Shown here one piece after another: positions 18,484-28,263 of a stretch of 64,000 bases of DNA. The stretch comes from Hoeflea_A sp965249925 (GTDB lineage: Bacteria; Pseudomonadota; Alphaproteobacteria; Rhizobiales; Rhizobiaceae): NCBI GenBank assembly GCA_965249925.1, contig OZ252260.1, positions 3,782,001 through 3,846,000 on the forward strand, read 5' to 3'. Position 1 is the stretch's first letter, and the number at the start of each line of letters is the position of its first letter. Below the pieces are notes generated by a model, which was not told where the DNA came from, made no database searches, and saw only the letters and a list, made by a program, of their open reading frames with translations. The translations under genes and the position numbers were made by a program.

Positions 18484-19512
18484 ATGCCATCAAATCCCAT
18501 CGACGGCTTCGAGGTCGATCCCACGCAGCTTTCCTTCGTCGGCGAGGATCTGCAGCGCCCGGAGTGCATTCTCGCCGAACCCGACGGATCGCTGTGGTCG
18601 GCCGATGCGCGTGGCGGCGTCGTGCATATTCGCCCGGACGGGTCGCAGCAGCTGATCAGTCAGACGGTGCGGGCCGATTTCGAGAATGCCGCAGATGACG
18701 CGACCCGATTTACCCAAGGCACGCTGCCCAACGGTCTGGCTTTCGCTCGAAACGGCGACATCCTGATCTCGAATTTCGGCACCGACCGGCTCGAGATCAT
18801 GACCCGGTCGGGGGAGAGCCGGGTGCTGCACGACCGGATTGCCGGAAAGCCGATCGGCAAGGTCAATTTCGTGCTGCGCGACAGCCGCGACCGCATCTGG
18901 CTGACCGTGTCGACGACGATACCCAACTGGATGGATGCGGTCAGCCCCGGTATTCGCGATGGCTTCCTTGCGATGGCCGATGAAAAGGGCCTGCGGATCG
19001 TGGCTGAGGGCTTCGGCTTCACCAACGAAATCCGCTTCGACGCGCGCGAGGAGTGGCTCTATGTGGTGGAAACTACCGCGATGCGGATTACCCGGCTGAA
19101 GATCCGCCCCGACGGATCGGTCGGAAGCCGCGAGACGTTCGGTCCGGAAAGCCACGACGCTTTCATCGACGGCATCGCCTTCGATGCCCATGGCAATCTG
19201 TGGGGCACCCACATTATGACCGATCGGGTGTTCGCGATCACCCCTGACGGAGACCTGCGTATTCTGCTCGACGACGACAACGGATCGGAAGCCGGGAAGG
19301 CGCTGATCGACGCTTTCCATCGGGGTGAGGCGACGCCGGACCTGATGGTGGCGTGCGGTGGCGACATCGCTCCCTGGATGGCGAGCATAACCTTCGGCGG
19401 ACCGAATCTCGACCGGGCCTATATCGGCAGCCTGCGCGGAACCCGCATTCCCTGGTTCCCATCCCCGGTTCCCGGTCTGCCGATGGTGCATTGGAACGAA
19501 ACAAGACGATAG
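18484..19512 (+). CDS. SMP-30/gluconolactonase-like hydrolase
   Basis: The 342-residue protein has a six-bladed beta-propeller pattern: repeated DGSLW, DRIWLTV, HGNLWGTH and similar blade motifs, and acidic residues (Glu near residue 17, Asn and Asp later) of the kind that bind the divalent metal in SMP-30/gluconolactonases. It probably hydrolyses a sugar lactone or related ester in the cytoplasm; no signal peptide is seen. The ATG at 18484 is supported by GGAGG 7 bases upstream. It lies 44 bases after the porin gene and converges on a glycosyltransferase. Confidence 0.8.
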   Translation: MPSNPIDGFEVDPTQLSFVGEDLQRPECILAEPDGSLWSADARGGVVHIRPDGSQQLISQTVRADFENAADDATRFTQGTLPNGLAFARNGDILISNFGTDRLEIMTRSGESRVLHDRIAGKPIGKVNFVLRDSRDRIWLTVSTTIPNWMDAVSPGIRDGFLAMADEKGLRIVAEGFGFTNEIRFDAREEWLYVVETTAMRITRLKIRPDGSVGSRETFGPESHDAFIDGIAFDAHGNLWGTHIMTDRVFAITPDGDLRILLDDDNGSEAGKALIDAFHRGEATPDLMVACGGDIAPWMASITFGGPNLDRAYIGSLRGTRIPWFPSPVPGLPMVHWNETRR

Positions 19513-19562
19513 GCCAGCTATGCAGAATTCCGGCCCGCGCGTCGTGTCACGGCCGTCACCCT

Positions 19563-20555
19563 CTAATTGCTTTCCGGGTTCCGGTATTGTTCGTTGACCT
19601 GCCCAAACTCGGCGATGAAACGGCCGATGGCGACCTGCACGAAATAGAGACCGATCTCGGGTGAGCCCGTGCGCGCCCACAGCCGCAACGAGCGCAGCGG
19701 CGACAGAACCAACATGGCCAGTGATTTGCCGAGTGTACGCAACCGGCCGGCGACGTCGGGGCGCGCACGCTTTTCGATGATCGCCGATATGGCGCCCTCC
19801 CGACGGCTGCGGGCGCGCAGCCAGGAACGCTCGGTGCGGCGGTCGGGGATCGTCTCGAACACCGGCGCTTCGGCGCACCAGGCAAATCGCACACCGTTCG
19901 CGCGGGCGCGGCTGTAGAAGTCGGAGTCGCCGCCGCCGATGAAGTTGAACAGCGGATCGAGGAAGGGCTGCGGCATAGTCTCAAGGACAGCCCGGTCAAT
20001 CAAAACGTTGCCCGACGAATAGAGGATCGGAACCCGGCCGGAATCCACATAGGCCGGCATGAACACCGGATGACGCGCCCAGCGCTCCAGAGCCTTGGAA
20101 CCGAAGATTGGAATCTGGGGCGCGCCGACGATGTCGGCGCCGTAACGTTCTCCCGCATGCACCAGATGCTCGAGCCAATCGGGATCCGCCACCTCGTCGT
20201 CATCCATGACTGCGATCGCCTTGAGGGCCGGGAACATATGCAACGCGACGTGCCAGCCGGCGTTGTAGGCATGGCAATTGCCGCGCTGGTGGGCAACCAC
20301 CACCAGACCTGGCAGGTTGCTTTCGGCGAGAAAGGCCTCGGCTGCCCGAGCCCCCTCTAGGCGCTCCGCGTCGTTTTCCATGACAATGACCGCAAACGGG
20401 CCTTTGAAACGTTGTTCTGCAACCGACCGCAGGGTGTCGCGCAATTGGTCCGGGCGACGGAAGGTCGGGACGGTCACGATATAGCCGATGGTCGCCATGT
20501 CGAGCGTCGGCGATTGATAATGCAGGCTGATTTCCGGTTTGTCGTGTGTCTCCAT
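19563..20555 (-). CDS. Family 2 glycosyltransferase
   Basis: The 330-residue protein has a GT-A fold: the opening IVTVPTFRRPDQLRDTL, the MENDAE segment and a DDDE acidic motif (MDDDEVADPDWLEHL) that binds the nucleotide-sugar metal. It is likely to add one sugar to a lipid-linked exopolysaccharide unit at the inner membrane. The start METHDK at 20555 has only a moderate purine site (GACGGGC); ATG at 20498 is possible. It is divergent from the next glycosyltransferase with a 145-base promoter region between them. Confidence 0.82.
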   Translation of the reverse strand: METHDKPEISLHYQSPTLDMATIGYIVTVPTFRRPDQLRDTLRSVAEQRFKGPFAVIVMENDAERLEGARAAEAFLAESNLPGLVVVAHQRGNCHAYNAGWHVALHMFPALKAIAVMDDDEVADPDWLEHLVHAGERYGADIVGAPQIPIFGSKALERWARHPVFMPAYVDSGRVPILYSSGNVLIDRAVLETMPQPFLDPLFNFIGGGDSDFYSRARANGVRFAWCAEAPVFETIPDRRTERSWLRARSRREGAISAIIEKRARPDVAGRLRTLGKSLAMLVLSPLRSLRLWARTGSPEIGLYFVQVAIGRFIAEFGQVNEQYRNPESN

Positions 20556-20700
20556 CGGGCGGCCCGTCTGGATTGCATACTGGTCGCTGAAGCTATGTCT
20601 GTTTCGTGAATATTGGCTGAATACCGGGCATTCACCTTTTGCTGTTAGGTTTTGACATGTTCCGCTCTGCACCGCGGAGCGGTCTTTACGGGATTGCCGA

Positions 20701-21879
20701 ATGCACCTCGTTCTTGTTTCCTCACTGCTGCCGGTGGACCAGCCGGCATCGGGCTTCGACATCGCCAATCGAACGGTGCTCGACGGACTGCGCGCTGCCG
20801 GTCACAAGGTCAGCATGCTCGGCTATCAGACGCCCGGCACGCACCTCGCGGAAGCCGACGGGGTTGAACTGCTGGGCGAAATGGAAATTACCAACGCCCG
20901 GGTTTCGCGTGCAACAAGATTTCGATGGCTGGCCACCGCGTTTGCCGCCGGCACGACGGTATCATCGGCCAAGATGCTCGCCTGTGGCCGTCGCCGCATG
21001 GAGGCCGCCCTGCGCTCGCTTGCGCCGTTTGACGGCCTGATCCTCAATTCGGTGCAGTTGCCGGGTGCCTATCTGCAGATCTTCGAGCGTTTCCCGTCGG
21101 TGTTTGTCGCCCACAATGTGGAAGCTGCCTCGGCCCGGGAAAACGCGCAGGTCGCATCGAGCCGGCTGGACAGGCTGCTGTTTCGCCGCGAAGCGCGGCT
21201 GGTCGGCGCTTTGGAACAGCGGCTTTGCCGCACGGTGCGTTTCGTCTGGACCTTGGCCGATGAGGATCGCGGCGCGTTGGGCGTCGACAATGAGGACAGA
21301 TCGGCAACCCTGCCGCTGGTCACCCGCATCGGCCCGCCGCAGCGATCCGAAGCCGCACGATCGCTACAATACGATCTTGGCATGGTCGGGACCTGGAGCT
21401 GGAGGCCTAACCGTACCGGTCTCGACTGGTTTCTCGATGAGGTCGTGCCACGCCTGCCGGAAGATTTCAGCATAGCCATCGCCGGGAACCTGCCCCATCC
21501 GCCGGCGCCGAAACATCCGGGAGTGCGCTATCTCGGCCGCGTGCCCGATGCGCGGGACTTTCTGCGTGGCTGTGCCGTGGTGCCGCTCGCCAGCACGGCC
21601 GGCACCGGTGTGCCGCTCAAAACCATTGAGGCCTTCGAAATGGGATTGCCGGCGGTTGCGACACCGGGTGCCCTGCGCGGCATCAGGACCGTGCCTGAAA
21701 ACTGTGCTGTCGCGTCGGATGCGGCCGGTTTCGCCGGCGCGCTGGTGGACCGGGTTGGCGCGGTGCGCGCCGGAACCGAACCGCCGCAGGACGGGCGGTC
21801 TTTCCACGCGGGCCAACTGCAAGGTCTGCGCCAGGCGATTGACCGCGGGCTGGCGCGGCTTTGCACCACGGATGCGTAA
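20701..21879 (+). CDS. Family 1/4 glycosyltransferase (GT-B fold)
   Basis: The 392-residue protein has a GT-B architecture: the N-terminal opening MHLVLVSSLLPVDQPASG, and the C-terminal nucleotide-sugar site with GTWSWRPNRTGLDWF, RYLGRVPDARDFLRGCAVVPLAS and TGVPLKTIEAFEMGLPAVAT (the E-x7-E-like segment). It probably extends the exopolysaccharide repeat unit in the cytoplasm. A TTGACA and a 6-bp hairpin (CCGCTC/GAGCGG, 20662-20682) lie just upstream. It is followed after 15 bases by the WecG-family gene. Confidence 0.85.
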   Translation: MHLVLVSSLLPVDQPASGFDIANRTVLDGLRAAGHKVSMLGYQTPGTHLAEADGVELLGEMEITNARVSRATRFRWLATAFAAGTTVSSAKMLACGRRRMEAALRSLAPFDGLILNSVQLPGAYLQIFERFPSVFVAHNVEAASARENAQVASSRLDRLLFRREARLVGALEQRLCRTVRFVWTLADEDRGALGVDNEDRSATLPLVTRIGPPQRSEAARSLQYDLGMVGTWSWRPNRTGLDWFLDEVVPRLPEDFSIAIAGNLPHPPAPKHPGVRYLGRVPDARDFLRGCAVVPLASTAGTGVPLKTIEAFEMGLPAVATPGALRGIRTVPENCAVASDAAGFAGALVDRVGAVRAGTEPPQDGRSFHAGQLQGLRQAIDRGLARLCTTDA

Positions 21880-21894
21880 TCAGGTGGATTTACC

Positions 21895-22809
21895 ATGGTC
21901 GGCGTTGGCGGTTGCGCTTTCACAGAAACACCATATTTTTCCGAAAATACGATGCAAATGCTGCGCGCAGGGACGGGGCACCCAGCACTTTGTACGCAAG
22001 ATGGGTGCGGTGGCATGATACCCGCGGACAACATCAGTCAGAAGCACGGTCGATGGCGCGGTCTCGACATCCTCGACATCGATGTGGTGCGGTGCGACTG
22101 GCCGGAGGCTTTCGAGCGGATTGACGCGGCGATTGAAGCCGGCGGCCAAACCGTGTTTGCGTTTCTCAATGCCAACAACGCCAATCTGGCGGTTCGCAAC
22201 CCGGATTTTCGACGGGCCCTGCAGGACAGTGTCGTGCTGCCGGACGGGGTTGGTCTCGATATCGCCGCGCGGGCGCTGCATGGAGCGGCGTTCCCAGCCA
22301 ATCTGAACGGCACCGACTTTATTCCGGCGCTGCTGACCTATGTCGAGCGACCGCTGACGGTGGCGATGATTGGCGCTACGTCGACGGTACTTGAAAACGC
22401 ACGAACCGAGTTCGCCCGAAACACGCCCTGGCATCGCTTTGTGGCGGTATCCGACGGTTATGTCGGCGCCGCTGAAACCCCGGCCGTTCTCGACCGGCTC
22501 CGTGCGCTGCGACCCGATATTCTGCTCGTTGCCATGGGCAGCCCGCGCCAGGAGCTTTGGATCGCCCGGTATATCCGTCCCGAACACGGCAAAGTCGTCT
22601 TCAGCGTTGGCGGATTATTCGATTTTGTCTCACAATCGAAACCGCGGGCACCGCGTTTACTGCGGATGCTGCGCTGCGAATGGGTGTTCCGCCTGGCCCT
22701 TGAACCGCGCAGGCTGTGGCGCCGTTATCTGCTCGGCAACCCGCTTTTCCTGTTCCACGTGTTACGACACAAGTTCCGCCGTCACGACGCCGGGAAAACA
22801 CCGGCATGA
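21895..22809 (+). CDS. WecG/TagA/CpsF family glycosyltransferase (GT26)
   Basis: The 304-residue protein carries the GT26 features LNANNANLAVRNPDF, LPDGVGLDIAARAL, LNGTDFIPAL, PDILLVAMGSPRQELWI and VGGLFDFVSQSKPRAPRLLR. Enzymes of this family transfer ManNAcA, ManNAc or a related sugar onto an undecaprenyl-linked acceptor at the membrane face. AGGTGG lies 8 bases before the ATG at 21895; a shorter start at 22015 would remove an unconserved 40-residue N-terminus. It is in an operon with the GT upstream and the DUF6492-like gene downstream. Confidence 0.87.
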   Translation: MVGVGGCAFTETPYFSENTMQMLRAGTGHPALCTQDGCGGMIPADNISQKHGRWRGLDILDIDVVRCDWPEAFERIDAAIEAGGQTVFAFLNANNANLAVRNPDFRRALQDSVVLPDGVGLDIAARALHGAAFPANLNGTDFIPALLTYVERPLTVAMIGATSTVLENARTEFARNTPWHRFVAVSDGYVGAAETPAVLDRLRALRPDILLVAMGSPRQELWIARYIRPEHGKVVFSVGGLFDFVSQSKPRAPRLLRMLRCEWVFRLALEPRRLWRRYLLGNPLFLFHVLRHKFRRHDAGKTPA

Positions 22810-22844
22810 CCGCTCCGCACCCGATACGACCAACAGGACACAAC

Positions 22845-23753
22845 ATGCGCACCGCAGTCATTACGGCATCCTACCATCAGGATTTCGATCGCTGCCGGTT
22901 GCTGTGCGACAGTCTCGATCGCCGCCTGCTGGGTGACTGGAACCACTACGTTCTTGTCGAAGCCAGAGACGCCGGGCAGTTTGCAGCGCTTGCCGGACCG
23001 CGGCGCCGCATCGTCGACGAGCGGGAAATCCTTCCCGGCTGGCTTCGCCCGTTTCCTGATCCGATGTCGCGGGGCAATCGCCGCGTATGGTTGAGCCCCT
23101 TCACGCCGCCGCTGCGTGGATGGCACGTTCAGCAACTGCGTCGCTTGGGCATGGGTCGGCTGCTTTCAGAAGAGACCATTTTTTCGGCCGACTCAGACGT
23201 CGTTCTGCTGCGCGACTTCGATCCGGCGTCGCTTTGGCAGGACGGCCGCCTGCGGTTCTACCGGCGTGATGACGGCATCACCGCCGACATGCAGGATCAT
23301 GTCGCATGGGTCCGCCGCGCCGAACGCCTCCTGAACTGCACAGGCGCGTCCACTCCGCCTTACAACGACTACATCAACACCCTGATCGGTTGGCGCACCG
23401 ACACGTTGAAGACACTGCTTGCGCACCTGGAGGAGGTGAACGGTACCGGCTGGGTTCGCGCGGTGGCGGCCCGCCGAGCGATCTCCGAGTGCACCCTCTA
23501 TGGCGTTTATGTCGACAGCGTGCTCCACGGTGCCGGTCATTCCCCGAGTGACGAGGCACTCTGCAAGGTCATGTGGAGGGGACCGGCCCGCAGCACCGTC
23601 AAGCCGTCGCTGGACTCCTTCGTTGCAGGACTGGAAGCTCACCAGATCGGCATCGGCATCCAGTCATTTATCGGCTACGATCTTGAGGACATCCGCCGGG
23701 CGGTGCTGTCCGATCAGATGACCCTCGGCGCGACACCCCGCAAAGCGGGATAA
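22845..23753 (+). CDS. DUF6492-like putative glycosyltransferase/sugar-modifying protein
   Basis: The 302-residue protein starts MRTAVITASYHQDFDRCRLL and contains the acidic FSADSDVVLLRDFD motif (about residue 115), like the DxD of GT-A glycosyltransferases. A DDGITADMQDH stretch and a conserved SECTLYGVY segment follow. This pattern is known from DUF6492 proteins in polysaccharide clusters. AGGA lies 6 bases before the ATG; a longer start at 22806 overlaps the WecG stop. The gene's end overlaps the convergent flippase gene by 40 bases. The activity is inferred from context. Confidence 0.7.
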   Translation: MRTAVITASYHQDFDRCRLLCDSLDRRLLGDWNHYVLVEARDAGQFAALAGPRRRIVDEREILPGWLRPFPDPMSRGNRRVWLSPFTPPLRGWHVQQLRRLGMGRLLSEETIFSADSDVVLLRDFDPASLWQDGRLRFYRRDDGITADMQDHVAWVRRAERLLNCTGASTPPYNDYINTLIGWRTDTLKTLLAHLEEVNGTGWVRAVAARRAISECTLYGVYVDSVLHGAGHSPSDEALCKVMWRGPARSTVKPSLDSFVAGLEAHQIGIGIQSFIGYDLEDIRRAVLSDQMTLGATPRKAG

Positions 23754-24994
23754 GTGAGCAGTGCCGACAGCCCGTAAAGCGCAACGAACACCAGGTTGAG
23801 CAGCGGAGCCCAGGCATTGACCGTCGAAAAGGCACCCAGCAGCGCCGCCAGCATCAATGCTTTGCACAGGCCGATGGCGGCCAAATTGAAGGCACGCAGG
23901 AAGGTGCGGCCCGTCGCGTAAAGCAGTTCGGAATGGTATTCGATGAGATTACGCAGTGCCGGCACCGCAACCACCAGGATCAGCAACGGCGCTGCCTCCG
24001 CAACGTTGTCTCCGAGTGCCGTCGGGTAGAGAGCGAGAAACACGGCAAAGAAGAGTAACCCTGCTGTCGAGACGGCAGCGACGCCTGCTTCTATCAGAAC
24101 CCGGACCTTGAGTGTGGCGACGGCCTGCCGTGACCGCATGATCATCTGCACCAGCATCATGTTGAAGGTGCGGATCGGCAGCGCCGTCAGGTCGACGAGG
24201 CGCATGATGATGGCATAGAGGCCGGCAGTTACTGGCCCGCCGATCGCCAGGACCAGTAGCTTGTCCAGTTCCGATTGCAGATAAAACAGGATCTCCGCAC
24301 CGGAAACGGACAGACTGTCGCGCCAGCGTCGTACGTAGAGCGCCGGACGCCAGCGCAGCGACGACCGCGGAAAGAACAGCACAAGGGCGATGACCATCAC
24401 CACCGCGTTTGCTGCCAGATAATACCAGGCCCACAGGCCCAGGCTTGACTGCCCAAGCAACGCGAAACCGACGGCGGCCGCGGCGCGCACCGAGGTGCCG
24501 ATGATCAGCAGCAGTGCTGCCCGGGCAAACCGGCCCATGCCGTTGCAGACGATCATGACGATTTCAGTGGATCGCCACAGCAGCGCTTCGGCAGCGACGA
24601 TAACGGCAAATATGCCGGCGTCCATATCGGTGGCGAACACCAGAAAGAACGCCAGAGCGGCGATGACAACGGCCAATGGCAATGACAGGACCAACGCCGC
24701 CAGGTATCCCAAAGCATAGGTTCCGATGAGCCGCGGCTTGACCGTCGCGACCCGGTAGAGCGGGGAGTAAAAGCCCAGCGCGGTCACGCGCGACAGCACG
24801 ACGCCGGTGGCTGAGGCGGTGGCGAACAGCCCGAAATCGGCGATCGACAGGGCATTGGCGATCGCCACGAAATAGGCCAGTGAAATCACCAGCCGTCCCG
24901 CCGATCCGCTGAACGCCCAGAAATAGCCGCGAAGCAGACCTATATGCCGCGCCATGAAATCACGCCAGGTCTGTGGCAAGCCGGTTAATCCCAT
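23714..24994 (-). CDS. Oligosaccharide flippase family (Wzx/MATE-like) membrane protein
   Basis: The protein of about 426 residues has 12 or more hydrophobic segments spread over its whole length (for example LVISLAYFVAIANALSIADFG and LIIGTSVRAAAAVGFALLG). This is the polysaccharide-translocase pattern of the MOP superfamily. It is likely to flip the lipid-linked repeat unit to the periplasm. The start is uncertain: ATG at 24994 or 24955 are both short of a good Shine-Dalgarno, and the longer frame to 25129 has an unconserved Arg-rich head. It is convergent with the DUF6492-like gene and divergent from the GumC-type gene. Confidence 0.82.
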   Translation of the reverse strand: MGLTGLPQTWRDFMARHIGLLRGYFWAFSGSAGRLVISLAYFVAIANALSIADFGLFATASATGVVLSRVTALGFYSPLYRVATVKPRLIGTYALGYLAALVLSLPLAVVIAALAFFLVFATDMDAGIFAVIVAAEALLWRSTEIVMIVCNGMGRFARAALLLIIGTSVRAAAAVGFALLGQSSLGLWAWYYLAANAVVMVIALVLFFPRSSLRWRPALYVRRWRDSLSVSGAEILFYLQSELDKLLVLAIGGPVTAGLYAIIMRLVDLTALPIRTFNMMLVQMIMRSRQAVATLKVRVLIEAGVAAVSTAGLLFFAVFLALYPTALGDNVAEAAPLLILVVAVPALRNLIEYHSELLYATGRTFLRAFNLAAIGLCKALMLAALLGAFSTVNAWAPLLNLVFVALYGLSALLTYPALRGVAPRVI

Positions 24995-25190
24995 CGAAGC
25001 GAATGCGTGTCGGATGCTGGAATGCCCCACACAACGGTTAAACGCCCGACAACGATACGCGACAAACCTTAATGGCCGGTTCCGGCCCGGTTTGGCGTGC
25101 AGCGATCGGCGCATTGTCCGGTCCGGCATTGCGCCGGGCGTTTACAAATTGTTTTCTATAGCCGTTTAGGGTGCGTTAGTTATAGGCCGG

Positions 25191-27251
25191 GTGAATGGTG
25201 TCTCTAGTTTCGGAATGCTCCACATGTTCGATCCAGAATCGGATAACAAGGGCGGCGGACGCCGTTCGCTGCTTGACCGGGACGTGGGGGCTCCGACAGA
25301 GCAACTGGACAGCGCGGCTTTGCAGGATGCATCCGGAACGTCCGCTGAAAACGACGAGCCTGTTCGGCCGGATGGTTGGTCGGCCCGCTTTCGCTCACGC
25401 TTCTCGGGCGGTCGGCAGCGTCCGAAGCAGTCCGCGGAAACGGCCGCCGCCCCGGTCCGCGAAGAGACGAGGGATATGACCCGGCCGGTATCCACAACAT
25501 CGCATCGCGATCCGGAAGACCGCCCGCTCATCGATCCGATGATGCTGCTGGTGACCGTCTGGCGGTTTCGGTTTTTCGTCGCCTTCACCACCCTGCTGGG
25601 CGCCGCAATGGGCGTGATGGTGGCGCTTTCGACGCCACACCTCTACGAGGCCGTCAACCAGTTCGTGCTCGACCCGCGTGAATTGCGGCTCACCGACACC
25701 GATCTTCTTCCGCAGTCCTATTCGTCGCAGGCGACCCTGGCGCTGGTCGACAGCCAGGTGGCGGTGGTCGATTCCAGCCCGGTGCTGCAAACCGTGGTCA
25801 ATGACCTGGATCTGGTCAACGACCCGGAGTTCAACGGCGAGCAGTCGAGCCCGGTGAGCCGGATGCTCGATTCAGCGCGTTCCCTGTTTACCAGCCCGGA
25901 CGAAGAGGCCTCCGACCGCAACTACCTGACGGTGCAGTCGCTTTCCAAGGCCGTCGCGGTCTATCGCGGCGAGCGAACATTCATCGTTTATGTCGAGGTC
26001 GATACCCAGGATCCGGCCAAATCGGCACTGATCGCCAACAAGATCGTCGATGTTTACATCAGCAAGCAGCAGGAAGCGCAGTCGGCCCTGTTCCAGCGCA
26101 CGGCACAATCGCTGAACCGACAGCTCGAAGAATTGCGCCAGGACGTAGAGACGGCTGAACGCCGGGTTGAGCAGTACAAGGCGGAAAACGACCTGGTCGA
26201 TGCGGGTGGCAATCTGATCACCGATACACAACTCATCGAGCTCAACCAGCAACTGGCGCAAATCCGAGCACAGAAGGTTGAAATCCAGGTCAGGGCCGAA
26301 ACCGCCAGCCAGCTCGATGTCGATGCGCTGTTGTCCGGAACCGCCCCGGAAATCCTCGAATCCTCGACGATCGGTGAATTGCGGGCGGAATATGCGGCGG
26401 CCAAGCGCAATTTCGATGCGTTGGCGACGAGTCTTGGGCCACGGCATCCCCAGCGTATCGCCGCCGAACAGGCACTGACCACGGCGCGTACCGAGATCAG
26501 CAACGAATTACGCCGCATCGTCGAGGCCACCCAGACCGAACTCCGGCGTATCGTGCAGTTGGAGCAGCAACTCACTGCGGACCTGGCGGTGCTGAAAACC
26601 CGTCAGGTCGATACCAATACCAACCTGGTGCGGCTGCGCGAACTGGAGCGCGAGGCCGCGGCGACGTCCCAGATCTACCAGTCCTTTTTGAGGAGGGCGC
26701 GCGAAACCGGCGAGCAGCAGAACCTCAACACCAGCAACATCCGCGTCATTTCAGAGGCCACACCGCCGCTTCAGCCGGCCGGCCCCTCGCGCAAGTATAT
26801 CGCCGCCGGCGGCATGACAATGGGTTTTATCGGCGGTCTGGCACTGGCGATGCTTGTCGGCGCATATCGCAGCGTCCGCAAAAACGCCCCGCCGCTGCTG
26901 ACCGAATCAGAGACGGACGCGGTTTCGATGGCGTCTGAGCCGACACATGCACCTTCCGACGCATTGGACGATCTGAAGCGGCGTGTCCTTCAACCGCCGG
27001 ATGAAGCAGCTCGATCCGAACCCATGGACATGCCGGATCGAAAACCAGTTCACGACAATGCCGATGCACCACGTACCGGCGGGCATCAGGCGGGCACCGA
27101 GACGCCGGGCCATAATCGTGAGGCGCAGGACATCAAGGCTGAGCTCAAGGATCTGCGGGATACCGTCGAACGTCTCTACGAAGCACGCAAGTCAGCCCGC
27201 GAGGCGGGCCGTGCGCAAACGCCCCGCGGCCTTCGTCGGGCGGATATTTAA
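25191..27251 (+). CDS. GumC/Wzz-type polysaccharide co-polymerase without kinase domain
   Basis: This 686-residue inner-membrane protein has a long cytoplasmic N-terminus (~120 residues), TM1 at about 126-147, a large periplasmic coiled-coil region (Wzz fold plus a GNVR-type segment, about 150-535) and TM2 at about 538-560. It ends in a ~125-residue charged cytoplasmic tail with no Walker motifs. Such proteins set chain length and bridge to the outer-membrane export pore. The BY-kinase often fused at the C-terminus is absent. The start is GTG at 25191; ATG at 25215 is an alternative. It is divergent from the flippase gene. Confidence 0.85.
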   Translation: MNGVSSFGMLHMFDPESDNKGGGRRSLLDRDVGAPTEQLDSAALQDASGTSAENDEPVRPDGWSARFRSRFSGGRQRPKQSAETAAAPVREETRDMTRPVSTTSHRDPEDRPLIDPMMLLVTVWRFRFFVAFTTLLGAAMGVMVALSTPHLYEAVNQFVLDPRELRLTDTDLLPQSYSSQATLALVDSQVAVVDSSPVLQTVVNDLDLVNDPEFNGEQSSPVSRMLDSARSLFTSPDEEASDRNYLTVQSLSKAVAVYRGERTFIVYVEVDTQDPAKSALIANKIVDVYISKQQEAQSALFQRTAQSLNRQLEELRQDVETAERRVEQYKAENDLVDAGGNLITDTQLIELNQQLAQIRAQKVEIQVRAETASQLDVDALLSGTAPEILESSTIGELRAEYAAAKRNFDALATSLGPRHPQRIAAEQALTTARTEISNELRRIVEATQTELRRIVQLEQQLTADLAVLKTRQVDTNTNLVRLRELEREAAATSQIYQSFLRRARETGEQQNLNTSNIRVISEATPPLQPAGPSRKYIAAGGMTMGFIGGLALAMLVGAYRSVRKNAPPLLTESETDAVSMASEPTHAPSDALDDLKRRVLQPPDEAARSEPMDMPDRKPVHDNADAPRTGGHQAGTETPGHNREAQDIKAELKDLRDTVERLYEARKSAREAGRAQTPRGLRRADI

Positions 27252-27360
27252 CGCCAAACGGCGCTTTCGGACACTTCCTTCGACAGCCAATCTGATCTAT
27301 CTGGCATACGTCGCGTGCCGGTTTCACCACCGATTTTTCAACCACTTTTGACGGAGCAGG

Positions 27361-28263
27361 ATGATGGCCACCAGAATTGACGGCAAAGCCGTTGCGCAGG
27401 AGGTAGTCGAGTCGGTCAAGGCCGCAGCCGCAACATTGCAGGAAAACGCCGGTGTGACCCCTGGCCTTGCCGTGGTGATTGTCGGCGAGGATCCTGCCAG
27501 CCAGGTCTATGTGTCATCGAAAAGCAAGAAGGCAAAAGAGTGCGGATTTCACTCCGTGCAGCACGATCTGCCGGAAACGACCACGCAGGCTGAACTTCTG
27601 GTGAAGATCGATGCGCTCAACGCCGATCCGGCAATCCACGGGATCCTTGTCCAGTTGCCGCTTCCGGGGCAGATTGACGACAAACGGGTGATACAGGCAA
27701 TCGATCCGGCGAAGGATGTCGACGGATTTCACGTCATCAATGCCGGTCGCCTGACCGTCGGCGATATCGGCAACGCTTTTGTGCCGTGCACGCCGGCCGG
27801 CTCGATGCTGCTCGTCGAACGGGTGCGCGGCGCCGATCTCTCAGGGCTTACAGCCCTCGTCATCGGACGCTCGAACATCGTCGGCAAACCGATGGCCAGC
27901 CTGTTGCTCGCCGCCAATGCGACGGTGACGATCGGCCACAGCCGCACGCCCGATCTTCCGGCCATCTGCCGCACCGCCGACATCGTCGTGGCTGCCGTCG
28001 GACGCCCGGAAATGGTCCGCGGCGACTGGATCAAGCCGGGTGCGACGGTGATCGATGTCGGCGTCAATCGCATTCCTGCGCCGGAGCGCGGCGAAGGAAA
28101 AAGCCGCCTGGTTGGCGATGTCGCCTATGAGGAATGCGCCGCCGTGGCTGGAGCCATCACACCGGTGCCGGGCGGCGTCGGGCCGATGACAATCGCCATG
28201 CTGATGGCCAATACCGTGGTCTCCGCTTATCGCGCCGCCGGCCGAACCCCACCAGCATTCTGA
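27361..28263 (+). CDS. folD: Bifunctional methylenetetrahydrofolate dehydrogenase/cyclohydrolase
   Basis: The 300-residue cytoplasmic enzyme interconverts 5,10-methylene-THF, 5,10-methenyl-THF and 10-formyl-THF. Catalytic Tyr50 and Lys54 (YVSSK) are present, as are QLPLPGQ, DVDGFHVINAGRL, the NADP-binding GRSNIVGKP and the C-terminal PGGVGPMT motif. GGAGC lies 4 bases before two consecutive ATGs (27361 and 27364); either could be the start. It stands alone, followed by a 420-base gap. Confidence 0.95.
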   Translation: MMATRIDGKAVAQEVVESVKAAAATLQENAGVTPGLAVVIVGEDPASQVYVSSKSKKAKECGFHSVQHDLPETTTQAELLVKIDALNADPAIHGILVQLPLPGQIDDKRVIQAIDPAKDVDGFHVINAGRLTVGDIGNAFVPCTPAGSMLLVERVRGADLSGLTALVIGRSNIVGKPMASLLLAANATVTIGHSRTPDLPAICRTADIVVAAVGRPEMVRGDWIKPGATVIDVGVNRIPAPERGEGKSRLVGDVAYEECAAVAGAITPVPGGVGPMTIAMLMANTVVSAYRAAGRTPPAF

